A stretch of 64,000 nucleotides of DNA from Neomicrococcus lactis (GCF_014200305.1 NZ_JACHBL010000001.1:1054001-1118000); one strand, 5' to 3'. Positions 50,492 through 60,174 are shown, counted from the first letter of the stretch. Program-made: numbers and translations. Notes: generated from the letters alone by a model not told the origin.

Positions 50492-52388
50492 TTCATTTCT
50501 CAAGCGGTATCCATTCGTGCTTGCCACAGTGCTGGTAGCGATTTTCGCTGGGATTCTTGCTGTTGGCCCAGCCGCTGAAGTTGTTCCATGGGTCCTAGGG
50601 ACTTTCGCGCTCTTGATGGCTGGCCGCTCTTTCGTTGGCATGGTGCGGGAGCTTCGGTCGGGCTCCTTCGGAGTAGACCTTCTCGCGATCACGGCCATCT
50701 CGGCCGCCGTGGCCGTGGGCGAATACTGGGCGGCTCTCGTGATTGTCCTCATGCTGACCGGTGGCGAAGCGCTTGAAGACTATGCCGCGCATCGCGCTAA
50801 GAAAGACCTCACCGCTCTACTCTCAAAATCCCCGCAGTCCGCCTCGCGAATCAACGCGGACGGGAGCGTGTCCGTAGTACCCATCAATGAACTTGCCCCC
50901 GGAGACGAAGTCCTGGTTCGCGCTAACGAGGTAGTCCCCGTTGACGGAACACTGACCTCCGCGACAGGCGAGTTCAACGAATCATCGCTCACCGGCGAAA
51001 GCTTGCCGGTTGAGTTTGTCCGAGGCGAAGAAGTACTTTCCGGCGTCGTCAACGGTTCTGGCTCCGTCACGTTGATCGCCACGCGCGCCGCAAAAGACAG
51101 TCAATACCAACAGATTGCTGCGCTCGTCGAAGAAGCTGCAGCCAGCAAAGCACCGATGGTGCGACTTGCCGACCGATTCGCGGTTCCTTTCACGCTCATC
51201 TCTTTGCTCATCGCAGGACTTGCCTGGTGGTTCTCTGGTGATCCGGTGCGCTTCGCCGAAGTCCTGGTGGTTGCCACGCCTTGCCCGCTGATCATCGCTG
51301 CGCCGGTGGCATTTATGGCTGGCATGAGTCGCTCCGCCCGAGGCGGCGCGATCGTCAAGAGTTCGGCCACTTTAGAGAAGTTCCACCGCGCCCGCTCGAT
51401 CGCCTTCGATAAGACCGGCACCCTGACCTATGGTCAGCCGTCGTTGACGGCAGTCCGAACCACGCTGGCACAGTTCGGGGCAGGCATGAGCGAGAATCGT
51501 TTGCTGCAATTGGCGGCCTCTGCCGAGCAGACCTCCGCTCACACCCTCGCCGCTGCCGTCACTCGTGGCGCGAAAGATCGTGGCATTTCTTTGATCACGC
51601 CCGAGAAGTCAGAGGAGTCGACCGCCAACGGCGTCATTTCCGTCATTGATGGCCATGACGTGTGGGTAGGAAAACGCTCGTTTATCGAAGAAAAAGTTGG
51701 AAAACCCCTGACCCGCACGGAGCTGGTCCCCGGTGAGCTCGCCATTTACGTTGCGGTCGATCGTCAACACGCAGGCGCGCTCGTGTTAAAAGACGAGGTG
51801 CGGGAAAACTCTGGCTCCACGCTGGAAGTCCTCAAAGACCAAGGTATTGAGCACTTCACGATGCTTACGGGTGATGACCAAGCCACCGCGAAGCATGTGG
51901 CCGCCGAACTGGGAATTGACCGAGTTCAAGCGAACTGTCTCCCAGCAGACAAGGTAGCCGCAGTCCACGGCATCAAAGAGCGTCCCGTGATCATGGTGGG
52001 CGACGGGGTCAATGACGCCCCCGTTCTTGCCGCAGCGGATGTTGGCGTGGCGATGGGCGCCCGCGGCGCCACAGCGGCCAGTGAGTCTGCGGACGTGGTG
52101 ATCCTAAGAGACGACATTTCCCGTGTTGCCCACGCGGTGGTCGTGGGCCGCGAGACCGTCAATGTCGCACTGCAGGCCATCGCGGTGGGAATCCTGCTGA
52201 GCCTGGTCTTCATGACGATCGCTGCGTTCGGTAATCTCCCGGCAATTGTTGGCGCATGGATGCAAGAAGTCGTGGACGTGGTCGCGATCTTGTGGGCGCT
52301 TCGCGCTTCGCGTGGCAAGGAAGTGGTCCCCGAGCTCAAAGCGTCCTCCTGGAAGAGTCCGGCTGTCACTTCTCAACCAAAAGTTTGA
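50478..52388 (+). CDS. heavy-metal-translocating P1B-type ATPase
   Basis: A 636-residue ion pump that moves a transition metal across the cytoplasmic membrane. It has the A-domain loop (LTGES), the metal-site helix with ATPCPL, the phosphorylation motif DKTGTLT, the nucleotide-binding region, the hinge GDGVNDAPVLAAADVGVAMG, and eight expected membrane segments. The N-terminal metal-binding HMA domain is absent. The TPC in place of CPC or SPC makes copper or zinc assignment unsafe. No Shine-Dalgarno is visible before the ATG, which lies in a hairpin. Confidence 0.9.
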   Translation: MGGVFSFLKRYPFVLATVLVAIFAGILAVGPAAEVVPWVLGTFALLMAGRSFVGMVRELRSGSFGVDLLAITAISAAVAVGEYWAALVIVLMLTGGEALEDYAAHRAKKDLTALLSKSPQSASRINADGSVSVVPINELAPGDEVLVRANEVVPVDGTLTSATGEFNESSLTGESLPVEFVRGEEVLSGVVNGSGSVTLIATRAAKDSQYQQIAALVEEAAASKAPMVRLADRFAVPFTLISLLIAGLAWWFSGDPVRFAEVLVVATPCPLIIAAPVAFMAGMSRSARGGAIVKSSATLEKFHRARSIAFDKTGTLTYGQPSLTAVRTTLAQFGAGMSENRLLQLAASAEQTSAHTLAAAVTRGAKDRGISLITPEKSEESTANGVISVIDGHDVWVGKRSFIEEKVGKPLTRTELVPGELAIYVAVDRQHAGALVLKDEVRENSGSTLEVLKDQGIEHFTMLTGDDQATAKHVAAELGIDRVQANCLPADKVAAVHGIKERPVIMVGDGVNDAPVLAAADVGVAMGARGATAASESADVVILRDDISRVAHAVVVGRETVNVALQAIAVGILLSLVFMTIAAFGNLPAIVGAWMQEVVDVVAILWALRASRGKEVVPELKASSWKSPAVTSQPKV

Positions 52389-52447
52389 TCGCAAGAACCA
52401 CCACCTAGGCGATGTTTGGGACACCGATTTTCGGTGGAATTGAAAGC

Positions 52448-55400
52448 ATGGAAAAACTACGTGCTCTCCCCCGGACACTCTCGTCCAAGCGCGGATCTTG
52501 GATCTGGCTAGGAATCGTCCTCATTGTCTTCGTCGCGATGTTCGGCGCCTTTGGCCGCGCCACCGCGCCAGCCCTCAACGCCACCGCGCCGGCGAACTCG
52601 GAATCAACGCAAGTCGCTGAACTGCTCAAGCAATTCCCGAACGCTGACCAGCAATCCGTCATTGTGGTCAGTACCGCGAACGACGGCGCCGCGCTCAGTC
52701 CCGCTCACTTGTCGGCTATGAAGGGCTTGCTCCCCGCTATCGAAAAGGAAACGGGACTTGCGCCGAGCGGCCCGGTTCCCAGCGAAGACGGCAAGGCTGC
52801 GGTCATCATCGCACCGATGACGCTGACCTCTGACAACTCGGAGAATGCCGATCACCTCAAGGCACTGCGCGCGGTGATCGCAGATAAGAAGACCTCCTCA
52901 TCAGACTTGAACGCCATGCAGCTTCAAGTCACCGGCGGCCCCGCCTTCGGCGCGGACATTGCCGGAGCGTTTGAAGGTGCAGACATCCAGTTGCTCTTGG
53001 TCACGATCGCGATCGTCGCCGTGCTGTTGATGCTCACCTACCGCTCCCCCGTTTTGTGGCTCATTCCGCTCATCGTGGTGGCATTCGCTGATCAGCTCGC
53101 GGGCAAAGTCACCGCATGGCTCGGTACTCAAGCAAGCTTGCAGTTTGATACCGGAATCATCAGCGTTCTGGTCTTCGGCGCCGGCACCAACTACGCCCTG
53201 TTGTTCATCTCTCGGTACCGTGAAGAACTCCCCCGCTTCGCCGACCACCGTCAGGCGCTGGCAGAAGCATGGAAGCGAACGGCACCCGCAATTCTCGCTT
53301 CCAACGTCACCGTCGTAATCGCGCTGGCCACCTTGGTCTTTGCGGCAATTCCCGGCACGCGCGGACTGGGCATCGCCTCGGCCGTCGGTCTCCTCATCGC
53401 CCTTGCCGCGGTGCTCTTTGCCCTTCCACCAGTCCTGGCGATCTTCGGACGCAAGATCTTCTGGCCATTCATTCCACGCTTCACCGAGTCCACGGTTGAA
53501 TCCGTAGTCGAGCTCCCTGGCGAACTTCAGGAAGAGAAGCCAAAGGAGTTGGGTAAGCTCTGGCGCTCCATTGCCACCAACGTGGTTCGCCGACCGGTAG
53601 TCTGCTTGACGGCAGCACTTGCCCTCTTGGCCATCATGGCGACAGGTCTGATCGGCTCATCCGTAGGCCTGAACCAGATCGAGAAGTTCCGCGTTCAGTC
53701 TGAATCTGCCACGGGCCTTCAGGTTCTTTCGGAGCACTTCTCACCCGGCGAAGCGCAGCCGATGATGATCGTTTCCAATTCAGCCCAAGCGAAAGCTGTC
53801 GCTGATCGCGCGGCTGAAGTTGGCGGCGTCGTACGCTCCCAGATTGCGGGAGAAACGGAAGACGGAAAGCTCACCAAGATCATGGTCACCAGCGAATACG
53901 CCCCGGGCACCCCGGAGAGCTTGGCCCAGGTGAATGACCTGCGCAACGCTGTTCATGATGTTCCGGAGGCGAACGCGCTAGTTGGTGGAGCCGTGGCGAC
54001 GGACGCCGATGCTCGCACGGGTAACATTGCAGACTTCCTCTTGGTAGCGCCCCTTGTCCTCGGTGTCAGCTTCTTGGTCCTGCTCATCCTCTTGCGGTCG
54101 CTCGTGGCTCCGGTCTTGTTGTTGGCAGCAAACATCGTCAGCGCAACGGCAGCAATTGGAGCCGGCGCATGGTTGAGCCGCTCGCTCTTCAACCAGCCCG
54201 CTTTGGATCTGCAGGTTCCGCTGTTGGCCTTCTTGTTCTTGGTTGCCCTCGGCATCGACTACACGATCTTCTTGGTGCACCGCGCTAAGACGGAGGCCGC
54301 TACCCACGGAACCCGAGAAGGCATGGTTCGTGCCGTGGCGAGCACGGGCGGCGTCATTACGAGCGCCGGAATCGTGTTGGCAGGCGTCTTCGCAGCCCTC
54401 GGTATCCTGCCGCTCGTGACGCTTGGACAGTTGGGCCTCATCGTGGGCATCGGCGTAGTGGTGGACACCCTCGTGGTCCGCACCGTCTTGGTGCCCGCCA
54501 TCTTCAGCCTGCTTGGTGACAAGATCTGGTGGCCAGGCAAGGTGCCGGCACAGGCAGTCGACGCTGAGGAAGCATCCGCTCCATTAGGCTCAAATGCAAA
54601 CCTGACCGCAGCTCGCAGCGCTCACCCCGCCGCAGCAAACGAATGGATACGCAGTCCCATGACGAGTCCGCGCGAACCAGTGAGTTCATTGACCGCTAAG
54701 AATGCGCATACTGCTGTCACCAGCACCGTGACGCCGTCCGCGCCCTCCTCCCAGGGCCGGGCGGTGTCCGCCATGCAGTGGGGTCAGCACGTCATCGCAG
54801 TGGTGCTCTCATCCGTTGCCGCGATCCGCGCCGTCACCGATGGCACGCATCCGGGGCTGGCCATCGGCGCAGCCGTCGCCTTGCTCGCGTGGTACGCCGT
54901 GGGTATTTTGAACACCCGATTCCGTCAGGACCGCAAAGCCTCTCAAATCTGGTTGCTGGTCTTTACCGCGATCTGGGCCGGCGGCGTAGTGGTGTCAGCT
55001 GAGTTCATTTGGCTGGCCTTCTTGTTGTGGTTGTTGGCTGGGCATTTGTTCCGGTGGCGTTCGTCCATTTGGTACGCGTTGGTGGTCTTTGCCGTGGTGG
55101 TCCTGGCGCCCGTCATGCACCACGGCACCACGAGCTACGCGAATGTCCTGGGCCCTCTGATTGGCGGCATCTTTGCACTCGCTATTTCGCGCGGATACCT
55201 CGAGCTCCTCAAGGACGCCCGCGAGCGCGAAGCGTTGGTAGCTGCCCTGCAGCGCACGCATCATGAGCTATTGGATGTTCAAGACGAGTTGGCTCTCTCG
55301 CAGCACCATGCTGGCGCGATTGCCGAACGTACCCGCATTTCGCGCGACATCCATGACACTGTGGCGCAGTCGTTGACCTCTATCCGCATGCTGGCGTTGG

Positions 55401-55957
55401 CGCAGGGCACGAAGCTCGCGGACGCCGATGGTGCCTCTGCAGAAGCTCGGGCGACGCTCCAGCAGATCGAGACGATTTCACGCGAGAGCATCGCTGACGT
55501 GCGACGTATCGTGGCAGCGCTGGCTCCGGCCGAGCTCGAACACAACGCGCTCGGTGAAGCGCTCGAGCGCATTGTGTCGCGATTCCGCGAGGAGACCGGC
55601 CTCCGCGCCGATCTCACCATCGACGCAACGCTCCCCGCTCTTTCTACGGAATACGACGTCGCGCTCTTGCGTGTCGCCCAATCAGCCCTCGCGAATGTGA
55701 GGCTCCATGCGAAGGCGAGCCGCGTCGTCGTCAGCTTGCTTGATTCTGATGACAGCGTGCGCCTCGATATTCTTGACGATGGTCAGGGAATGGACGTTTC
55801 GTCGGTGAATAATGCGCCGAGAGATGCCGATTCCAGTTTTGGTTTGGGATTTATTCGCGCCCGTTTGCGCGAGTTGAGTGGCGGTTTGGACCTCGAGAGT
55901 ACACCCGGCGAGGGCACTGTCCTGAGCGCCCATTTGCCGTTGCGGAGGGAGTTTTAA
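52448..55957 (+). CDS. MMPL transporter fused to a sensor histidine kinase
   Basis: One uninterrupted 1169-residue frame with two complete modules. Residues 1 to about 700 are an MMPL/RND-type transporter: two sets of membrane segments with two extracytoplasmic loops, and motifs such as FGAGTNYALLFISRYREEL and LGIDYTIFLVHRAK. After a 75-residue Ser/Thr/Ala linker come four or five new membrane segments (about 780-915), a coiled coil, and a NarL-group histidine kinase. That kinase has the H-box in TRISRDIHDTVAQSL (His about 968), the N-region QSALANVRLHA, and G-boxes LDILDDGQGMD and FGLGFIRARL. The ATG at 52448 has GGAA upstream. TAATG couples it to the response regulator. Separate MMPL and kinase genes are the norm. 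Confidence 0.88.
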   Translation: MEKLRALPRTLSSKRGSWIWLGIVLIVFVAMFGAFGRATAPALNATAPANSESTQVAELLKQFPNADQQSVIVVSTANDGAALSPAHLSAMKGLLPAIEKETGLAPSGPVPSEDGKAAVIIAPMTLTSDNSENADHLKALRAVIADKKTSSSDLNAMQLQVTGGPAFGADIAGAFEGADIQLLLVTIAIVAVLLMLTYRSPVLWLIPLIVVAFADQLAGKVTAWLGTQASLQFDTGIISVLVFGAGTNYALLFISRYREELPRFADHRQALAEAWKRTAPAILASNVTVVIALATLVFAAIPGTRGLGIASAVGLLIALAAVLFALPPVLAIFGRKIFWPFIPRFTESTVESVVELPGELQEEKPKELGKLWRSIATNVVRRPVVCLTAALALLAIMATGLIGSSVGLNQIEKFRVQSESATGLQVLSEHFSPGEAQPMMIVSNSAQAKAVADRAAEVGGVVRSQIAGETEDGKLTKIMVTSEYAPGTPESLAQVNDLRNAVHDVPEANALVGGAVATDADARTGNIADFLLVAPLVLGVSFLVLLILLRSLVAPVLLLAANIVSATAAIGAGAWLSRSLFNQPALDLQVPLLAFLFLVALGIDYTIFLVHRAKTEAATHGTREGMVRAVASTGGVITSAGIVLAGVFAALGILPLVTLGQLGLIVGIGVVVDTLVVRTVLVPAIFSLLGDKIWWPGKVPAQAVDAEEASAPLGSNANLTAARSAHPAAANEWIRSPMTSPREPVSSLTAKNAHTAVTSTVTPSAPSSQGRAVSAMQWGQHVIAVVLSSVAAIRAVTDGTHPGLAIGAAVALLAWYAVGILNTRFRQDRKASQIWLLVFTAIWAGGVVVSAEFIWLAFLLWLLAGHLFRWRSSIWYALVVFAVVVLAPVMHHGTTSYANVLGPLIGGIFALAISRGYLELLKDAREREALVAALQRTHHELLDVQDELALSQHHAGAIAERTRISRDIHDTVAQSLTSIRMLALAQGTKLADADGASAEARATLQQIETISRESIADVRRIVAALAPAELEHNALGEALERIVSRFREETGLRADLTIDATLPALSTEYDVALLRVAQSALANVRLHAKASRVVVSLLDSDDSVRLDILDDGQGMDVSSVNNAPRDADSSFGLGFIRARLRELSGGLDLESTPGEGTVLSAHLPLRREF

Positions 55958-56577
55958 TGTCCGCGAAAGTCATGTTGGTCGATGACCACCCGGTGGTGCG
56001 CACGGGATTGCGCGCCGTGATTGAGTCGCACGAATCCGTGATCGTGGTGGGAGAAGCCAGCACGGGCGAGGAAGCGATTGAACTCGCGCGCGAGGTCCTT
56101 CCGGACGTCGTGCTTTGCGACCTGCGCTTGGGGGAGGGTATTGACGGAATTACGACGACGGCCGCCTTGCGTGCGCTGCCTCATCCCCCGGCCGTGCTCA
56201 TCCTGACGACGTTCGATCGTGATGCCGAGGTGCTCGGTGCCATCGAGGCCGGTGCCGCCGGGTACCTTCTCAAGGATGTGCCGCCGGAGACGATCATCCG
56301 GGCTATCGAGGTCGCAGCACGCGGCGAGGTCTATATGCCGCCGGAACTTGCGAGCCGCGTCATGCGTGGACTGCGGTCGCCGTTGCCGAAGCTTACCGAT
56401 CGCGAGCTCGAGGTGCTGCGGCATCTGGAGCAAGGCAAGTCCAACCGCGATATCGCGAAGGCGCTCTTCGTATCCGAAGCCACGGTGAAGAGCCACTTGG
56501 TGCACATCTTCACGAAGCTCGATGTGGACAGCCGTGCCCGCGCCATCCGCGTCGCCCACGACACCGGCCTACTCTAG
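55957..56577 (+). CDS. LuxR/NarL-family response regulator
   Basis: A 206-residue two-component regulator: the receiver domain (VDDHPVVRTGLRAVIE with the acidic pocket, phospho-acceptor in VLCDLRLGEG, and a Lys in YLLKDVP) and a C-terminal LuxR helix-turn-helix (LTDRELEVLRHLEQGKSNRDIAKALFVSEATVKSHLVHIFTKL). It overlaps the kinase fusion by one base and is followed without a gap by the permease gene, so it most likely receives phosphate from the fused kinase and may control this operon. Confidence 0.95.
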   Translation: MSAKVMLVDDHPVVRTGLRAVIESHESVIVVGEASTGEEAIELAREVLPDVVLCDLRLGEGIDGITTTAALRALPHPPAVLILTTFDRDAEVLGAIEAGAAGYLLKDVPPETIIRAIEVAARGEVYMPPELASRVMRGLRSPLPKLTDRELEVLRHLEQGKSNRDIAKALFVSEATVKSHLVHIFTKLDVDSRARAIRVAHDTGLL

Positions 56578-57534
56578 GTGTCCGAATCCCTGAAAGACCG
56601 CCTCGAGGCGCACCATGTGTGGGTGTATCTCCTCGGGGCGGCTTGCGGAGTGGGATTGTCACTCCTGTTCCCCGGGTTCTCTGCCGTGGCGGACTTCCTG
56701 GTGTGGCCACTTCTCGCAGTGCTCTTGCTGGCGACCTTCGCGCAGACCCCGCTCGAACGAATCCCCGAAGCGTTCACGCACCGGAAGTTCTTAGCAACAG
56801 CACTGCTCGCGAATTTCGTCCTGGTGCCCGCATTCGTCTGGATACTGCTGCGGTTGATGCCCGCCGATCCGGCGATTCGATTAGGCCTCGCATTGGTTCT
56901 GGTGGTGCCCTGCACCGACTGGTTCCTGACGTTCACCCAATTGGGCAAAGGGAACATGCCGCTTGCCCTCTCCCTCACGCCGGTGAATCTTGTGGTGCAG
57001 CTGCTCCTGCTGCCGCTCTACGTTCCACTCCTCGTTGGAGAGGACCTGCCGCCGCTAGATCTGTCCGTCATTCTTCCCGCGGTCTTGGTACTTCTGATAC
57101 CGCTGGCCGCATCAGTCCTTGCAGAATTCACCCTCTTCAAGACACCCGCTGGTGCGTCCGTCCGAGAAGGACTCAGCTGGCTGCCCGTCCCGCTACTTGC
57201 TGTGGTCTTAGCTTGTGTCACGGGCGCGAATGCGTCACGGTTGCCCCTCGCGGCAAGTGCCGCGCCCTCTGTGGTGGTGGCAACCGTGACGTTCGCTCTC
57301 TTCGCCGTCGTGGCGGGTGTGGCGCTGACGAAAACGCTGCGTTTGCAGGCTTCTCACGGGCGCACGTTGACCTTCACGCTCATGAGTAGGAACTCCTTTG
57401 TGGTGCTACCGATCGCACTCGCACTCCCGGCAGGCTGGGAGCTGACGAGTTTGACGATCGTGACGCAGTCCTTTGTAGAGCTCTTCGCGCTAGCGCTCGC
57501 CGTTCACCTCATTCCACGCTTCATCAAGGCGTAG
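56578..57534 (+). CDS. bile acid:sodium symporter / ACR3-like permease
   Basis: A 318-residue protein with about ten membrane segments. The layout and the LVPCTDWFLTFTQLGKGN and MSRNSFVVLPIALALPAGWE segments resemble the ACR3/arsenic-resistance and bile acid:Na+ symporter superfamily. The GTG start directly follows the response regulator stop (TAG then GTG). The substrate is unknown; no ars genes are nearby. Confidence 0.78.
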   Translation: MSESLKDRLEAHHVWVYLLGAACGVGLSLLFPGFSAVADFLVWPLLAVLLLATFAQTPLERIPEAFTHRKFLATALLANFVLVPAFVWILLRLMPADPAIRLGLALVLVVPCTDWFLTFTQLGKGNMPLALSLTPVNLVVQLLLLPLYVPLLVGEDLPPLDLSVILPAVLVLLIPLAASVLAEFTLFKTPAGASVREGLSWLPVPLLAVVLACVTGANASRLPLAASAAPSVVVATVTFALFAVVAGVALTKTLRLQASHGRTLTFTLMSRNSFVVLPIALALPAGWELTSLTIVTQSFVELFALALAVHLIPRFIKA

Positions 57535-58780
57535 CACCGGACGTAGAGTCTTCGGCGAATAGCGTCTCCCCTACGAAGCCACCCTCCTGACAGCCCGGAA
57601 GAATCGCGAAGACTGCGGACCCTACAGGCGCGGTCCACTGATTCAGCAGATCCAGCTCATCCAGTCGCCGTTGAATCGGCACATATTGCCGGTCCACATC
57701 CGCTTGGAAAGAAACGAAGATCAAGCCTGCGTCAGAGATCTGCGAACCGGTGGCGGCGTCGTCGTAGTTGTAACCGCGACGCAGGATCCGCTCACCTGGA
57801 TCCGAACTGCGCGACCGGGCCACATGCGAAAATTCCGGAATGATTTTCAGGCCGCCCGCTGTTGTCGCGTCGAAGTCCGGCGCATCAAACTCCGCCTCGG
57901 GTGCCTCCGGTGAACTCGTTAGCGGCGCCCCGTTGGAGAGGTACCGCCCCACGGATTGTTCGCGGCCGTGCCGGTCCAGTTCGTCCCACGTGTCCAGATT
58001 CATCTGAATTTTGCGTACGACGACGCTGGTTCCGCCCCGTAGCCAACCTTGCGGTTCCCATATGAGTGAGTCAAAATTCGGGTCACTCGGTTGCGGGTTG
58101 CTAGTGCCGTCCACTTGTCCGAAGAGATTGCGCATAGTGGTCCCGGACGCGTGCGATCCGTATGCCTGCCGGAATCCGCGGTGAGACCATTTGATGGTTG
58201 CGAAACTTCTCGCATCCTTGAGCAACATGCGCGCGGCGTGGGAAAGCGTCACAGGGTCATCTGAGCAAATCTGGATGAAGACGTCGCCGCCGGAAAGATC
58301 CTCATCAAGCTTGTCGATGCTGAACTTCGGTAGCGGCTTGAGCCAGGTCGGCACCTGTTGGCCCGCCAGTTCCACTGCTTTGGACCCCACACCGAACGTC
58401 ACCGTGAGATTCGCCGGTGTCGTCGCCAGCTCCGGTTCGGAGTCCGCAAGAGCGCTGCGGCCTTGCGTCAAGGTGGCGGCGTCGCCGGAGAGCACTTTGA
58501 ACATGCGCCGCACGGAGTCCTTATCCGCGTCTGGAAGCAAATTCAGTCCAATGAAGAGCGCGTGCGCCGGTGCCGCGATGGTGATCCCCGCTTGATGTTC
58601 TCCGTAGAACGGGACTGTCCCAGCCCCATTCAGCTCCGGCTGCGTCGCAACGGCCTCAGCTGTCGAAACGAGTTGGTGAATTCCTAGCGCTGCGACGGCG
58701 CCGAGGCCGGCAGCTCCTCCTCCCACAAGGAGCTGACGGCGCGACGTTCCACGACGAATGGGGGTGTTACTTGGTGCCAT
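57524..58780 (-). CDS. Tat-exported Dyp-type peroxidase (EfeB-like)
   Basis: A 418-residue haem peroxidase. The N-terminus RRGTSRRQLLVGGGAAGLGA is a twin-arginine signal. The core has the DyP motif GQVDGTSNP (G-x-x-D-G) and the proximal haem His in FSHVARSR. EfeB-type enzymes work with iron uptake or oxidise phenolics, but efeU and efeO are absent here. The ATG at 58780 is chosen so the Tat signal has normal length; it overlaps the PCuAC gene's 3' end by 14 bp. Confidence 0.92.
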   Translation of the reverse strand: MAPSNTPIRRGTSRRQLLVGGGAAGLGAVAALGIHQLVSTAEAVATQPELNGAGTVPFYGEHQAGITIAAPAHALFIGLNLLPDADKDSVRRMFKVLSGDAATLTQGRSALADSEPELATTPANLTVTFGVGSKAVELAGQQVPTWLKPLPKFSIDKLDEDLSGGDVFIQICSDDPVTLSHAARMLLKDARSFATIKWSHRGFRQAYGSHASGTTMRNLFGQVDGTSNPQPSDPNFDSLIWEPQGWLRGGTSVVVRKIQMNLDTWDELDRHGREQSVGRYLSNGAPLTSSPEAPEAEFDAPDFDATTAGGLKIIPEFSHVARSRSSDPGERILRRGYNYDDAATGSQISDAGLIFVSFQADVDRQYVPIQRRLDELDLLNQWTAPVGSAVFAILPGCQEGGFVGETLFAEDSTSGATP

Positions 58781-59339
58781 GGGAGTACGACTCGTTCGCA
58801 CCGGCAAAGTCCTTGACCGGGGCCGTGAACTCGAACGTTGACGCATCAGCAAATTCAAGGGTGACGGTGACGTCATCGCCTGGCTTGAGCGCCGTCTTCA
58901 CGCCCATGAACATCAAGTGATTCGCGCCTGGCTCCAGGGTCAACGTGCCATGGGCAGGGATGGTGAAACCGCCTTTGACTTCGCTCATCATCATGGCGCC
59001 GTTGGAGTCGGGCTTGGTTTCGTGAAGTTGCACTTCTCCGGCCGCGCTCGAGCGAGCGGCGACAACCTGTATTGGCTGATCGCTCGAATTCTCGATCTCG
59101 CCGAAGGCCGCAGTCATGCCACTGCTTGCCGCCTTCACCCACGCGTTGTGAATGACAAGAGCGGCCGTCTTGTCCGCTGCGGCAACAGTCGTAGATGCCG
59201 TAGATGGTGAGGCCTGCTCACTCGACGCAGCTCCACATGCCGTCAACGCGAACGCAGCTGCCGTCGCCAATCCCAACACTCGAACGAGTCGCGAAGGACG
59301 GGAAACAGTGGTGCCTGAATTGATATTGAAGTACTGCAA
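58767..59339 (-). CDS. PCuAC-family copper chaperone lipoprotein
   Basis: A 190-residue exported protein with a lipobox (LTACG, Cys about residue 35) and the PCuAC (DUF461) domain. The Cu(I) ligands expected of the family are seen as LHETKPDSNGAMMM and, later, ANHLMFMG (H-x-M). Such proteins deliver copper outside the cell, for example to cytochrome oxidase. The TTG start has GAAAGG 7 nt upstream. It is likely cotranscribed with the DyP gene. Confidence 0.88.
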   Translation of the reverse strand: MQYFNINSGTTVSRPSRLVRVLGLATAAAFALTACGAASSEQASPSTASTTVAAADKTAALVIHNAWVKAASSGMTAAFGEIENSSDQPIQVVAARSSAAGEVQLHETKPDSNGAMMMSEVKGGFTIPAHGTLTLEPGANHLMFMGVKTALKPGDDVTVTLEFADASTFEFTAPVKDFAGANESYSHGTK

Positions 59340-59443
59340 GGTAATGCCTTTCGCAAAGTTTTTGGCGCACCAAAGAGAGAAATGTATGTGGTGCGTTTTA
59401 GCCAGAAGAAGATGTGACTAAATGGAAATAACGTGTACGGAAA

Positions 59444-60070
59444 TTAAGCCGCGAGTGCGAAAGGTGGGCCGCGGCGTCGTACTGCATGAAAAACGTCTTG
59501 AGACGTCAGCGGGTGTTCTGCAAACTTCGAGTGTGCGCGGGGAATCGTAGGAACTGGAGTTACCACTAGCACTACGAGCCAGCGGAGGTCCGCCAGCAAA
59601 TCGCGCAGGCCAAGAGCAAGACGCTTGACGTGCATCGCCAGCTGAGCACCGCAGTGAAGGTACGCCACGGTGATTATTCCCGCAATGACGTGCCACAACC
59701 ACATGACCGCGCCAGCGTGAAGCAAATTGACCGAGCCCTCCGGAAGGCCTGGATAATAGGCCGCGTGGTGCGCGTGCTGTTCCAGCAATGCTGCGCGAAC
59801 AGCCGAAGCAGGAGGCAAAGGCGTACCCAGCACAAACAGACTGTGGAAGAGACCTTGACTTACTGCAACCGCAAGGGACAGCCGGAAAAGAGATAGTTTC
59901 TTGACAGTTAATGCCAAACAGAAGGGCAGAGAAATGACCAGCGGAATAATGATGCCCGCAGGCCCCGGCAAGTCACCGCCGCCAAGAATGTGAGAAACGA
60001 GCGCTACAAATGTCGCTCCGAAGGCAGTGACGAACCCACGAAACACTCGAGGGGACGTCGCTGATTGCAC
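59444..60070 (-). CDS. membrane protein associated with the copper module
   Basis: A 208-residue protein with about five hydrophobic segments (roughly residues 12-30, 36-55, 60-85, 112-140 and 155-172) and several histidines (LLEQHAHHAAYYPG, LLHAGAVMWLWHVIAG) that could bind metal in the membrane. I do not know a named family, but similar proteins accompany PCuAC genes in related actinobacteria. The C-terminal tail contains a dispersed-element copy (RRRGPP). Confidence 0.68.
   Translation of the reverse strand: MQSATSPRVFRGFVTAFGATFVALVSHILGGGDLPGPAGIIIPLVISLPFCLALTVKKLSLFRLSLAVAVSQGLFHSLFVLGTPLPPASAVRAALLEQHAHHAAYYPGLPEGSVNLLHAGAVMWLWHVIAGIITVAYLHCGAQLAMHVKRLALGLRDLLADLRWLVVLVVTPVPTIPRAHSKFAEHPLTSQDVFHAVRRRGPPFALAA
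59469..59484 (-). repeat. dispersed element, single copy at the 3' end of the copper-module membrane gene
   Basis: On the minus strand CAGTACGACGCCGCGG, one base short of the core, preceded by an AT-rich stretch (TTTTTCATG). It lies within the last 14 codons of the gene and is the only single copy reading on the minus strand. Confidence 0.55.
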
Positions 60071-60174
60071 ACGAATATTATTCCAAAGAAATTCCCACTA
60101 CCGAAATTGCGAATTGTTACATGTCGAACCGTGAGTGACGCGTCCATCCTTCGGCGTCGAGGCACACGGATCGC

